Below, piece by piece: positions 21,369-32,130 of a stretch of DNA of 64,000 nt (the first letter of the stretch is position 1; each line of letters begins with the position of its first letter). The notes beneath the pieces were generated by a model that was not told the DNA's origin, searched no databases, and saw nothing but the letters and a program-made list of their open reading frames with translations. Made by a program: the position numbers and the translations under genes. This stretch comes from Gracilaria gracilis (taxonomy: Eukaryota; Rhodophyta; Florideophyceae; Gracilariales; Gracilariaceae): positions 62,001 to 126,000 of the forward strand of contig JARGSG010000114.1 of assembly GCA_030374805.1 (NCBI GenBank), in the 5' to 3' direction.

Positions 21369-22064
21369 CTACCATTCGTATGTAATTTTGATCTGGATCT
21401 CGTGTTTTCTTGTCAAGTAATGAAATCCGGTGCCTACTCTCACTGGAGTACAAGAGGTAATAATGTCGGCATCTTGAAGAGTTTTTGCGCTTTTTAAACG
21501 TTGTTGAACTTCCTCGCAGAACAAAGCCGTGTCAAACTTTGGATCCAAAGTCTTTGCAGCAGTTTCAGATGCTGCTTTGCTCTTGGAATACGCTCTTCTC
21601 GGGTTCCTTGAAACTATCAGTAATTCATTCTCTTTGCATTTGTCCGATTTGGGTACTGCTTGCAGTACACGTGTGTGACGTCCACAAATAAGTTGCGGTG
21701 CAACTTCAAGGCGATGCCTCTTCGTGGCATTGTATGCCTTCTTCGTCAATTTGTGTAGGGACTCATTGGGATCGGTAGCTCCACGCCGAACGCATCCAAA
21801 AAATATCCAATGATCTCGAACGTGATGCATAAGGCGATGTATTTTCGTGTTCATTTTTACCCCCAGCTTCTCATTGAGGGTCACTGCGAGGCCATAGCAC
21901 TGCTTTTGGAAGCATTCAATTTTGTCTGATGTTCTCCTAGATGCCCCAGGTGAGCGATTACCTCCGAGAAATTCTTGATACACTGACGCTAACTCCAAAG
22001 CTTCCTGCACCACATGATCTTCATCAGGCGAAGATGTCGGGATCCCCATAAACACAATCCACAA
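21369..22064 (-). pseudogene. Transposase-like gene, C-terminal part
   Basis: 231 codons with the phrase KIHRLMHHVRDHWIFFGCVR, followed by RRGATDPNESLHKLTKKAYN and RHRLEVAPQLICGRH. This His-rich segment with FG-x-x-RRG-T-x-x-NES-HK resembles a conserved C-terminal block of large uncharacterised transposase-like proteins, broadly like CACTA/Plavaka transposases. The family call is inference. It is in frame with the piece at 22077-22574 across one stop. Confidence 0.5.
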
Positions 22065-22076
22065 AACAGAACATTG

Positions 22077-22574
22077 CTATCTTCTCACAGAGCCTGGCAT
22101 TTCAGGTTGCTTTCCGTTCGCGTTTGCGGTAAATGGAGATAGACGTGGTATTTTTGCATGGGCGGCTAGGTCGAGAAGTCTTTGGTTAGCGATTGACGCA
22201 ATTTTGGCTGCTGAGGACGAGCAAGTGATATCTTTGCGATGAATTTCACAGGCAATATCTGGTATGATACAGTACACACTAAGGTCTAATATATGTAATG
22301 TATCAAAACCAACTATGCTGTAAAGGAGGAAGGGGTCAGAGCCCACACCGCGAAAAACAGCCAAAGCAGAAGGGTACTCGTGGGGACTCATTTCCATCAA
22401 GTACGCACGAGCACTGTCCAGTTTTTGTCGCTCGGCTGCAGCGAGTCTGCGGGTTGGCACTGCATTTGGCAGCCTTTGCTTTTGCCGCGAGCAACTGGGA
22501 GAAACCCATTTTCTGTACTTCTCGTTGTGCCGAGGGCAGTCTTGATGTATCCATTTCATCTGTACTTTCATCAC
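22077..22574 (-). pseudogene. Transposase-like gene, middle part
   Basis: 165 codons, with LYSIVGFDTLHILDLSVYCI and PDIACEIHRKD, the kind of segment seen near the catalytic region of CACTA/Plavaka-like transposases (a G-x-D-x-LH-LDL motif). The next piece upstream (22580-23008) is in another frame, so a frameshift lies near 22575. Confidence 0.5.
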
Positions 22575-22579
22575 CTTCT

Positions 22580-23008
22580 CTATGCCTGAACTTTATTGTC
22601 CACAACGAGCAGTCTGGGAAGCGATCCGCGCTTTTTAGACAGAGAAACGCAGGCTATTGAGTTTGGTCGGCTACAATCATTCCAATTTGTGGAAGAAAGA
22701 GAGAGTTTCCATATTCGAACCCTGCCCGTGAAAATTTGATGAGATCTTGTAGAGAAAGGAAAAGAAATCGTTGGAATAATTGCATTCTCTCGACGAAGCT
22801 CGCCTTTGGACATTTCAGTTCCATCCATATCTACACATGGAGCAATACCAACTTCGTGCCAGACATTGCCTCTATTTCTCAGGTTAGTAAACCGAACCCT
22901 GAGCGGACTTGCATTTTGAGATCCCGAGTTTGCCAATATGGTTCCATCGTAGTAGACATGTACTAAGGCAATTACCATACTATTCGACAGCTTGGAATAT
23001 TCCTTCAT
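22580..23008 (-). pseudogene. Transposase-like gene, catalytic-type segment
   Basis: 142 codons. VHVYYDGTILANSGSQNASP followed by LRVRFTNLRNRGNVWHEVGI has the form of the first-Asp region of large transposases (YYDG, then SATPL-R-F-NL and W-x-VG). The final third of the reading frame loses similarity, consistent with the frameshift near 22575. In frame with 23279-23620. Confidence 0.5.
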
Positions 23009-23278
23009 AACATCTTCATTTCAAGGGGCTGAATAGACTCTTGCGCCGTCTTTTATGGTTTCAGCAAATGGTTCTACGCCATTGACACCAAGGCAGCTTT
23101 TCAGCTCATCAATAAGTAGCTCCAAGGAAGAACGAAACACACCGGTTGTGTTCTCTGTCATTTGGGTTCTGATGACGGCGGTTCGCCGCCCTTCCTTTAT
23201 TTTGGACCACTTTTGGGCAATCTTGACATAAGTTCCGAACTCTTCAGAAGTTCTAAAATGATTAGAAACGTGGAGTAG

Positions 23279-23620
23279 TCATGTTGGGAGCTGCTTTTCT
23301 GTGTTTAGAACCATCTCGGCGACATTCACTGTTTCCCCTATGGAAAGCTGCTGCTTTACGAAAGACTCCATGACCGTTACGCATGATGGATGAATATCGC
23401 ATTCAGGTGGAGTGGGCTTTGACACGCGGTACATTGCCTGGGATGTATCTCCATACGCCTCACAAAAGTTACGTACTGTATCAGATATACATTCGGGAAA
23501 CCTGAGCTGCTTTTGCGACCCGTCATCAGCACGCAAAGTACCTTCATATAGTCCGGAAACTACGATATTTTTTTTCGGGATTGCTGACGCAGTCGGAACC
23601 ACCGGCAAAGTCATGGTCAA
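23279..23620 (-). pseudogene. Transposase-like gene, N-terminal part
   Basis: 113 codons upstream of, and in the same frame as, the YYDG piece. It contains QKQLRFPECISDTVRNFCEA and VSKPTPPECDIHPSC. No domain is recognised. Its place in the gene is inferred from order, strand and frame. Confidence 0.4.
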
Positions 23621-24082
23621 TTATGGGTGTCGTGGTAGCCCTATTAGATTGAGTGGTTGTAAGTGGTGGCAACTTTGCGTGCTTGAGATGGGATCGTTTA
23701 CCGTGACGCGACAGGTTCACGGATTTTTCGAAAAAGCGTTGAAAAATGTTGCAGACTAACAGTATGGAAGCCAGCCGTCAGAAAGGCAATGAGTACGGCA
23801 GAGGAGAGAAGCAGTCTCCGGGTCTGATACGTGGAAGTGGTTCACGAAGAGGAGATGTACCGATGGGAAAATAAGGACAGATAGACGAAACAAAAGTAGT
23901 GCACGCAGTGCTTTTCGCGTTTCGTTAATAAGTCAGTTGTGCGTCCATGTGTTTTTTGATGAAAAGAAAGCGAGATAGAGTCAAGGCTGGCATCTCTATC
24001 GAACACAATTCCTTACTTTGACCACCAGTGCGTTCGCAGATTGTCTCCGCTCCCATTTTCCTTCAAATTTACTGACTTGGAT

Positions 24083-24578
24083 GTGAATAAACAAACGACT
24101 TCCTTCGTTTCCGAGTGCGATTGGGCGCGCGGCCAGGCCAGCGAAGAATAGAAGAAGGATCGCTGCTGCTACATGCAGCGCAATCACTGCTGTCAATCTC
24201 AATCAGCGAGATGAAACAGCCCAAGTTCGGGTATCTGATATAGAAGAGAACATTCCTCTTCTTCCAGGCATTCGTTCCGGCCCGCAGACACAGCAGAAAC
24301 GGGTTGAAATGCATGTACCTCAGCAGATGGCAGAGGGACAACCTTGGATAGTTGGAAAGAGACCAAACGAAGCAGCTCAGTGAAAGAATTTTATCGCTGA
24401 TATGATTCAAAATGAAACGGCGGAATCAAAGAAGAAAACCACAGCTGTAATACAAGGTTTAGAGCAGATGACCGACTCTTTGACGGAGGTGATATCAGAG
24501 GTTGGGAAACAAATTTGCGAACAATTTCAGAAAGCCAGAGTGGATAGCAAGAATGGGAATCATGCACATGCTGACTGA
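24083..24578 (+). pseudogene. Unrecognised coding-like fragments, part 1
   Basis: Two pieces in different frames. The first (about 24083-24382, no ATG near its left end) reads through AVNLNQRDETAQVRVSDIEE and QKRVEMHVPQQMAEGQPWIV. The second begins at ATG 24402 and ends at 24578 (58 codons): ETAESKKKTTAVIQGLEQMT, DSLTEVISEVGKQICEQFQK, a likely coiled coil. Codon pattern and amphipathic helices look like real protein, but I recognise no family. Either introns or decay separate the pieces. Confidence 0.4.
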
Positions 24579-24822
24579 AATGCAGGGAGTGGGGCGACAG
24601 TTACAGAAGGCTTTTGAAGGAGGCAAGCAAAGTAATGCACTGGAAGAGGGGCATGGCAAACTGACTAAGACCCGTACAATAAGTTCACTCTTTCATTGTG
24701 TTTCTTATGTAACCACGGTTCTAACTTGCGAAACATTTGGTGCATCATAAAGTATGCCGAACTGCTGCATGTAAGTTTACGTTTGAACATTTGACGAACA
24801 TGGCCTTCAGAGATTGACCATT

Positions 24823-25142
24823 ATGAAAGAATACACGCGATACATGTCATACGTTGAGTTCTTGGACGTAAAGAGAGGAGAGAAGCTCTACAGTAGTCCG
24901 CGGACAGTGAGGACTGCACTTTCAAGGACCACCTATCTCTGAGTGGGGCCACGATTCTAGTTGGAGAGGACATGGAAAAGAACTTTCTGCTTTCCGAAAT
25001 AACAATTACGAAGAAAAAGGGTGACGTAAAAGTGACAGTGTACTCATATGCAGCCCGTGGTCAGAGTAGGGCCCACAAAAGCATCCGCAAACTAATTGTA
25101 CGTCTGTGCACGTTTTCCAGATGCATCAAACCACTTCAATAG
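24823..25142 (+). pseudogene. Unrecognised coding-like fragments, part 2
   Basis: An ATG at 24823 opens a 39-codon piece (KEYTRYMSYVEFLDVKRGEK). In the frame of the part 1 coiled-coil piece, 24897-25142 reads DCTFKDHLSLSGATILVGED, then MEKNFLLSEITITKKKGDVK and VTVYSYAARGQSRAHKS. GTACGT at 25098 and CAG at 25196-25198 would delimit a possible 101-bp intron. No known domain. Confidence 0.4.
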
Positions 25143-25190
25143 GGGCCTCGGCTAACTGCCTCTTAATTTTCTAATTTTTGTAACGCAACA

Positions 25191-25427
25191 TTGGTCAGCT
25201 GTTCTTTGGATCCTCGTTCAAGATGTGCTGGTGAATTCAAGCAAAAGTTCGCCTTAACACTTTTAAGGACAAACGAACATAGGGAGATGGAAGAATTTAA
25301 AGCGGAATGGCAAATTGTTTGTTTATCTGGATCGAAAGAAGCTTATGCTACGGCGAAGTCAGCGTACAGCAGCATTAAGCGTGATGAAATTGCGGCGCAT
25401 GTTCCAATGCTTTCGGAAACTCATTAA
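25191..25427 (+). pseudogene. Unrecognised coding-like fragment, part 3
   Basis: 78 codons in the same frame as the main part 2 piece: GEFKQKFALTLLRTNEHREM and EEFKAEWQIVCLSGSKEAYA look helical and charged. No family recognised. It could be an exon of the same gene or a chance ORF. Confidence 0.3.
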
Positions 25428-25529
25428 TTGTTTCCTATTCAAATTAATCTATTCATCCTTGGATTTGTTTCTATCAAAGTACGAGGTTCTTGATATAATG
25501 TGGTCAATAATATAGTGTTGTTCTGACAA

Positions 25530-25844
25530 GTGAGTTATGTTGCAGTGCAGATAAAAAGATCTATACAGGGAATAAGCGGTTTGAAATCAGGAGGCATGAA
25601 CAGATCTCACGCGCCGTTGTGGGCAAAAGAGGTGAAAGAGCATGAACAGTATCTGACACGGGAAGCAGAACATTTAGATGGTATAGAAAATGGAAATGAT
25701 AATTATATGGAAAAAGAGTTGGGTTCTAATGAAACGATAAATAGGAATAACAACGATCAAAAGTGTATCATTAATGCGGTGAATTTTACAAGCGTGCTCA
25801 GTGAAGCTGAAATGTCTCTTCTTGCTTGGTTTCTACATGTGTAG
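25530..25844 (+). pseudogene. Unrecognised coding-like fragment, part 4
   Basis: 104 codons, same frame as parts 2 and 3, starting at a TTG; the first ATG-initiated stretch is internal. Hydrophilic, Asn/Glu-rich (HLDGIENGNDNYMEKELGSN). Nothing recognised. Confidence 0.25.
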
Positions 25845-26100
25845 ATCTTTGAAACTAAACTGCCCTTTATTGGGCCTCTATGTTGTGGAAATGACGTCGC
25901 ACGAGTGGTATTGATTTCGACATTAGTGAAGCGTAGTTGGTGCGAACTGAGTCCGTCGGAATGACAGTGACTTCGAGTACAGGCAGCGAAGCTTAGCAAC
26001 CACACGTTCAAGATGTTACGCGCCATCGAGCCGTGGGCCATGGTTCCCACCGTGCTACAATGTAACTTGACAGTTTTATGAAATCGCAGCGATGACACGG

Positions 26101-26390
26101 CTCTACGAACAGCGATTATGGCCGAAATGCGGCCGAAACATGGCCGAAGTATGGCTACTTAAGTCGAAAAGTTGGAAGAACGTGTAACTAATGAAAATAC
26201 GTACTTTTCGTCTCTGACACCTGTACACTTCGCCTATTTTTCGGCTACATTTCGGCCACATTTTGGCCATATGAAAAATGTGAAACTTGTTTATCTTCGC
26301 AAGTTAAACGTTCTCACATATTTTGGGCTTAAGTGGCCACATTTCACCCATTTTTCGGACATAATTCGGCGGTATTTGCTGTTCGGAGGG
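26101..26390. mobile_element. MITE, family copy 1
   Basis: A 290-bp element with imperfect terminal inverted repeats of roughly 80 bp: the left end CTCTACGAACAGCGATTATG pairs with the right end, whose reverse complement starts CCCTCCGAACAGCAAATACC. Motifs related to GGCCGAAA recur in both arms. It is non-coding; a 93-codon ORF across it is incidental. The ends match those of the MITE at 52940-53236, so they form one family. Flanks ACGG and ACCG do not form a clean target duplication. Confidence 0.7.
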
Positions 26391-26459
26391 ACCGTGACGA
26401 GTACCAAGCTATTTGCTTTCGATGATGAAAGCCATTTCAGCATTTGTTGCTGACTATTC

Positions 26460-27640
26460 TGGGTTCTCCTACCCTCGCGCAGTATCCCCGTGACTAACCA
26501 ATTGACACAGTGACAGACGATGGCTTCACAATTATAAAAGCAGGGGGCCCTACTCTACCAGAATTCAATGGTGACGTCCAGTGCTCCTAATTTTTTACCT
26601 AAAAACGTTCGAAGTCAAAGCATTGTAACTAAATTCAACAATAAATAAATATGATAAAGTAACACATATTCGAAGAATCATATACCAAAAATATGGTGCC
26701 CTTGGCAAAGGAGCGGAACAATTGATTTACATTATCTGCAATATCACGGCTTAAAAAATATTCCAAAACGCAGAGCAAGCAAAAAAGCTTTCCATACGTT
26801 ACAACCAAAAAAATACTAATTGCCGCAAACTGATAGAATGTTTAATCGAAAAAATTTCCAAGTGCAGCCCTACTGAAAAATACAACTGTCTGACAAAACC
26901 AAAAAGGTTGCTACCGATTTAGGAAGCCAATTTCATGGCTGGGTACCAAACTGTACTAATCAAACATTTCAGCGAAACAAATTCAGCAGAGGCCAGCTCA
27001 CCAAATAAGGTTTTTAGAATGCCTAGTTGACTGCTGACACTATCACTTCATTGGTACACCAGTTAAAATCAGGGAGATTTAATGCGTTACCAAGCTGATT
27101 TTTTAACTAAAATTAAATGATGGCGCAGTTAGTGCAAATGAAACCGCTTTAAAGAAGACTAAAGATCCCGACTTAGAACTAAAGCCGGAATTCGTTGAAA
27201 ATATCTCCATTTTCATACAAGAGATCGCTAAAAATGTTTTAATGAAATCCAGATGTATATTTAAAAACAAAAAACAAACTTACTGTCTCAAATGGTCGGT
27301 GGAACAAATAAAATCCGTAACATGATGTCGGGAATGTGTAAAAACCATACTAAAGGCCATCGGGAGGCTTACTTTAAGAAACGGAAAAAATGGAACCATT
27401 TTCGTGTGCGTGTGGAACAATTGGCTATAAGTGGAGTGATCACGAGGATTGTAAAAACAAAATGAAATTTTAAATCACAAACTGGAAAAAGACCCACTGG
27501 TTGGAGGCAATTTGAAGAACAAAATTATTTTCCGCATCATGCACTAGATGATATATACTATGGACATTGCCATTTACTCGTCTCCTCGCTGTGGCAATTT
27601 CAACAGATGTACACGTGAACTGTGCAGAGCAAAATCCGCA
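26460..27640. other. AT-rich interval without genes
   Basis: About 1.2 kb of A-rich sequence with frequent stops in all frames. I see no gene, repeat or RNA in it. Confidence 0.4.
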
Positions 27641-28243
27641 AACGAGGAAATTCTATGGGTCTCCAAAATCCACTCGCTGAAAAAGTAGTCCATCGATAGA
27701 GCCCTTGTGACTCCCAAAATGTAAATTTAACTCCAAGGGAGAATCAGGTAAACCTACAAGTTGTAAAACGAAGAATCCGGTAACGAAATGACCAAAAACG
27801 ACAAGCAATTGTATCGACCGACGTGGCACGCTACTGCCACGCGCGGTCACCGGAGACGGATAAAAAAAGAGACTCAACGAAAGGGGCAATACTCGTGAGA
27901 CGAGTGGTACAAAGAGCAACAAAATGACACCCAATGCTAAGGTGGAGAAATGTACCTGGCATTTCAGACAATAAACATAAATATGTGGACCAAACCAAAC
28001 AAAAAGCCAATAGGGTATGCGTCGCAACGGTTGTCCTCGGTGGAGCTGGTCGGATGACTGAGCCGTACTAACGGAGAATTCTCAAAGAAGGAGGCAAAGT
28101 ACTCGCGCAAGCGCTCAAAGTCACGTCCGAACACGGGTTTGAGTTTAGTGACAGGGACTCGAGCTCGAGCTCGCCCCGCCTCAGTACTGTGCCCCTCTGT
28201 GGCCCAAAATGAATATCTTACTATATCCAAATTGGGTGCCACG

Positions 28244-28440
28244 TGTGGCACAATTGGCTTCCCGAAATCAGCCTAAGTTAGGTGCCAAAATTCTAAAATA
28301 ATCCCTATCAAAAAGGGCCACGCTGCACAGTAAGTGCACGCGTGCAGCTCATAAGTAGCCAATTTCCCACCAGATATGACAGCACAATTATGAGTTTTCA
28401 TCCCCTACAAAAAAAAGTTGAAGGGCATTGCACTACACAT
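28244..28440 (-). repeat. Isolated gypsy-type LTR on the minus strand
   Basis: Read on the minus strand, TCTAAAGAAGGGGGA (a polypurine tract) is followed by TGTGTAGTGC, and about 197 bp later TTGTGCCACA ends and CGTGGCACCCAATTTGG follows. The latter resembles a tRNA primer-binding site of the TGGCRCCCAA type. TG...CA termini with TGTG/CACA symmetry support an LTR. Having a polypurine tract on one side and a primer-binding site on the other means two element bodies flank one LTR. Confidence 0.55.
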
Positions 28441-28457
28441 CCCCCTTCTTTAGAGGA
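28441..28457 (-). promoter_or_regulatory. Polypurine tract next to the isolated LTR
   Basis: Minus strand CCTCTAAAGAAGGGGGA abuts TGTGTAG, the LTR start, as the plus-strand primer of gypsy elements does. The sequence beyond it (28458-28660) may encode the tail of pol on the minus strand but is degenerate. Confidence 0.5.
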
Positions 28458-28655
28458 GAACCCATCGTTTCGACAACGCACCGATCCCGAGTACGCGAGA
28501 TAAATAACCATGTCTGGTTCCGGAAATTTTCCATCGATTAACTGAACTTCTGGTATTTTGCCAGCGCCCTCACCTCACCTATCCGAAATCAGCGTTTTCC
28601 CGTCGCAATATAGTCATCTTCAACTTCTCGCACTGCGATAACGCCTCAACCTCCA

Positions 28656-29072
28656 ATGTCGGAGCACACAAACGACCCGCGGGGTTCTGCCGCTCTGTCA
28701 ACCTCCGGCCCGCCAGGTTCCCACCACACTCCCGCGACGGGTTCCTCCAACGTCATTCCCACGGCAACCAACGCTGGTCCTTCTTACTTCACCAGGTTCC
28801 GGTCCGTGCAACTGCCACAGCAGTCGTCTGGCACATCCAATATAGATATTGGGTCGTGGAGCGCTTCTGAGCCGTTCACACAGATCTCAGCAGTACCCAA
28901 CTGGGTCTCGTGCGACGTGTTGGCAGATTGGAATCCGATTGATTGTTCTCTCCGGTACTCCACGCAGACTCGGTTCCATCCAGTGGCTGTGAACAATACC
29001 AATTTGGTCCAGTGTTATGCCGAAGATGGCTGGTTGCCCGGCAATCTTCCGGTTGACATCACCCAAACTTAG
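28656..29072 (+). pseudogene. Decayed unknown gene, N-terminal piece
   Basis: ATG at 28656 opens 138 codons. The first 45 residues are Ser/Pro/Thr/Gly-rich and probably disordered. The rest (FTRFRSVQLPQQSSGTSNID, DWNPIDCSLRYSTQTRFHPV) looks folded. It ends with TAG at 29070-29072. No known domain. It runs opposite to the adjacent LTR, beginning about 200 bp from that LTR's polypurine tract. A host gene, an antisense accessory gene of a retroelement or a captured structural protein are all possible. Confidence 0.45.
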
Positions 29073-29074
29073 GA

Positions 29075-29713
29075 TTGGCAACATCGCGTAGCGATTCCGG
29101 TTCATTGCATCCGCCGTATCAGCGAATTCACCAGACACCCGGAGATGTTACGATTCCAACTTCGTTCGGTGTTGACCTGGCGTACTTCCGCACTCGTGGT
29201 GAGGAATCCCATGGAGACAATTTGCACGCCCTGAAGGGTATTCTGCCTCAATTTGAAGAGCTATCCCGCCCGGTGATCCGACAAGAGCGCCTCTGTTGGA
29301 CGAGGCCACTGCTCCGTGCAGAATTCAGCTACCTGTGGCGGCAACCTCGCCAAAGTTTCCAACAAATGATTCGTTTCGAGTGGAAAGCACGCTCCCGATT
29401 CGGGTTACTTATTCCGTACCAAAATGTGGAAGTGGAGAGAATTAATCCACAATTCCACGTGGGGCGCTACGCGCAGTTTCCACTCTGATGGAGAATGTGT
29501 GAAATCCCGCGGGGGTGTTACGTCGAAATTCCTCCATGCTTATCCTATTTAGGATCCGAAATGATTAACATTCCGCCCAGGGGTTACTGGTCCGTTTTCG
29601 CCACAAAGTGGGTTGTCCGCATTGCGGCTTTTCTCTTGTGGGAGATGCACGACCAGTGCTTGGTTTGGTATCTACCACGGGGCTGCGTCAACCTATTCTC
29701 AAACTGGATTTAA
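29075..29713 (+). pseudogene. Decayed unknown gene, central piece
   Basis: A frame open over 29075-29713 apart from TGA at 29486-29488. It contains GVDLAYFRTRGEESHGDNLH, RAEFSYLWRQPRQSFQQMIR and LIPYQNVEVERINPQFHVGR. Composition is that of a real globular protein. The upstream piece is in a different frame. No family recognised. Confidence 0.4.
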
Positions 29714-30017
29714 CAATCCCCCTCAGGGGCGAGTACAACCAGGACGAGGTTCATGATATTGTCAATCTGATCTCAGATACGAATTGGGATGAAGTACCGT
29801 ACGCCCAGCGTGCTGGAAGACATCCGAGTGGTGTGGGGACTGTTCACTGGTGTGCAGTAACCCGCATGCCGGAAACTTCATCTACTTATATCCCTATGAG
29901 GGAGTTACCTACTCGCAGGCGCAAGCCGAAGCAATTCGTAACGCTGCATGCGTGATTCCGAATGAACACCCCAGGAGGTACACATTGCCGACGAATATTT
30001 TCCACCAGTGGATCTAG
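29608..30017 (+). pseudogene. Decayed unknown gene, distal piece
   Basis: Two overlapping frames carry coding-like sequence: VGCPHCGFSLVGDARPVLGL and LTIPLRGEYNQDEVHDIVNL up to about 29810, then in the next frame WCGDCSLVCSNPHAGNFIYL and PYEGVTYSQAQAEAIRNAAC, ending at TAG 30015-30017. The Cys pairs (C-x2-C and C-x2-C-x3-C) could bind metal. A frameshift near 29810 joins them. Confidence 0.4.
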
Positions 30018-30050
30018 AAGATCTCATGTAGAACAACAATGACGACGTAA

Positions 30051-30263
30051 ATGGTCCCAAAGGGGAAGAAGAGGGCGGTGCGGGGGGAGGCGGTGGGAAT
30101 AGGCACCGCCCCTGCTTTTGAACGAGGTAACGAAGAACCGGTGCCGATAGACCCGCAAGTTGCGTCTATCCGCCAATTCTTGTCCCCCGTAGGAGTTCCA
30201 GTCCCTGCGGAAATGACTGACATCGATGAGCTCCATGCACTTGCCTCAGAGAGGTTCAATTGA
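30051..30263 (+). pseudogene. Decayed unknown gene, C-terminal tail
   Basis: 70 codons after a Gly/Glu-rich low-complexity linker: EEPVPIDPQVASIRQFLSPV, then EMTDIDELHALASERFN and a stop. It follows the distal piece by 33 bp and probably belongs to the same protein. Confidence 0.35.
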
Positions 30264-31690
30264 TGTCTCCGCTGTGGAGTGGAGTTTTTCTCCTGATTGC
30301 CGTAGCTGGGTTCCATACAATAAACAGTCATTTTTCTTCACTCATATTGATCCTTTTTTTTCTTTCTTCAGTTCCAGGGTTAGTCTTCTGGTCCTATTTC
30401 AATCCGATAGTCTTTTTTATGTGTTCTTATCCGCTTTCGAGGTCACCATTATAGTGGTATTCATATTTATGATCTTCTTCATCCTGCTTCTGTTCCCCTC
30501 CCAAGAGTCTTCTTCGTCTTTGGCCATCATATCTGTCTTTTCCGTTAAAAGTGTCTGGAGCTGCGCTATCATACCTGGGACTCATCCAAATTGGGAGGTA
30601 ACGGCATTCGGTTTCGGCGATAGTAGCGAACCAGAAACGATCTGGGTAGATTACGGACCGGTTCTTCGATATTCTCGCTAAATGGAAACCGTACCAATGG
30701 ATGCAATAGAGCCATACTACGGTTGGAGATATCCTGTGCGATACCACATGGTCTACAAGAACTCCGTAAAGTGAGCGGTTTTGCTATCCGACGCCATTCT
30801 GTTGAATTGTTCTCCCTGTGACGAACGATAACTATCGCACGAGCGAGTGCAACCATGATTTTTTGACAGGATAAAGCAGTGATTCACACTTCTGAGCGCT
30901 AGGTATACACAGTACGTGCAAGCATTTCCTAACGGTAGCCGTGTTCCTCTCCCTACCAAGATCTTAATATCTCCTACGTGTGAACATTGACCAAAGCCCA
31001 GTGGGAGAAGATGCAAAGCGTTGCAAAGATCTCGCCCCGGGTACCGGCTTGAGTTCTGGGCCTCTTGTCTCGATGACGAGTTTGACCGAGCTCACTTCGA
31101 GAGATAACGTTGATTGTCTCTGTAGGTAGCAGCCGCTCAACCCGAAGAACCTCTTAAAGGCGGTTCGAGTAAACGATCTCACGTGCCGCATGACCCGAGG
31201 GGTTCCCCGTATCCGTATGCATGTCCCAACAATGCACGAGTGCAATCCAATCTGATTGGCCAGAGTTATTTCCACGTGTGATTGTACAAATTCTACTCAT
31301 TGGGTAGCCAAAGCCGCATTTGTGCTCAGTGCCGTTCATCTGGATTGGCCGGCATTGCACACCAAAATATTAGAGAAGTTACCCTACGCTATGCGCCGTT
31401 GTCAACAAAAAATCAACCGAAATTCGGTGACGCGCCGCGCGCAGTGGCACGGCGGCACTCTAAAAAATCAACCGAAATTGCCCTGTTGCGCACGCGCAGT
31501 GGCACCTTTACTTGAGATCAGATGCCGCGGCGAGAGCGGGGTGCAAACTGTTCGCCTGAGCGACCATCCCTGTTGACATGCTTCGGTCTCACGCAAGACG
31601 AGAGCGCAGCACACACGTAATATATGCCCATTGCGGGACCGGGCGCACAGCGCTGCGCCGGTTCCCTGTGTGAGCTAAATAAATCGCATG
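30264..31690. other. Unassigned interval with a short tandem duplication
   Basis: ORFs here are not persuasive. At 31405-31455 and 31464-31508 a roughly 50-bp unit repeats, containing AAAAATCAACCGAAATT and GCGCGCAGTGGCAC-like sequence. Confidence 0.35.
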
Positions 31691-31775
31691 GCTGTTTTGC
31701 ATGGCGCTCTGCAGCGACGGTCAACTCTTCGCTTGAACCTATTCTACACTTTCCAGTCCCGCTCCCTCCCAACAT
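31691..31775 (+). repeat. Copy of an 85-bp repeat flanking the copia region (left)
   Basis: GGCATGGCGCT-like start, CGACGGTCAACT and CCTATTCTACACTTTCCA match 37722-37805 in the same orientation. The pair brackets the copia element and each ends in CAACA, so they may be remnants of its LTR ends; sequence upstream of the match does not align. Confidence 0.4.
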
Positions 31776-31869
31776 GGTGGAATCGCCAGGGAAGCCGCTG
31801 CCCCAGGCCACCTCGTAACCTTTTCCTTTGATCCCTCGCTTCTGCCGCAACATCTGGGCCGCCGCGCGT

Positions 31870-32130
31870 CATCTCTACCTCCGTGTGCCGGCTCTGCCGC
31901 CACGCAACGTCTCTGCCATCGCCGCCTCTATCTTGCCACCGCGCGGCCGCCTCTGCGCCTCTACCATGACCGCGTTTCTGCCGCCACGCCTCTGCCGACG
32001 CGTGCTGTCTCTATTGCCGTCACAGTTCTGCCACAGCCTCGCCTCCGTGCTTCAACGCCACCCGTCTGCCACCTAGGCCTCACGCTCCGCCACCGTGCCT
32101 CATCGACCTACCACCGCAATTCCGTGCCCT
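31870..32130 (+). repeat. Degenerate C/T-rich tandem repeat
   Basis: Imperfect iterations of a CTCTGCCGCCACGC-like unit. It has no stop-free meaning I trust, although one frame is open across part of it. Confidence 0.4.

Noticed and set aside
28656..30263. Calling this a viral capsid gene
   Set aside because: Composition alone suggested it. No motif supports a virus family, so it is left as unknown.
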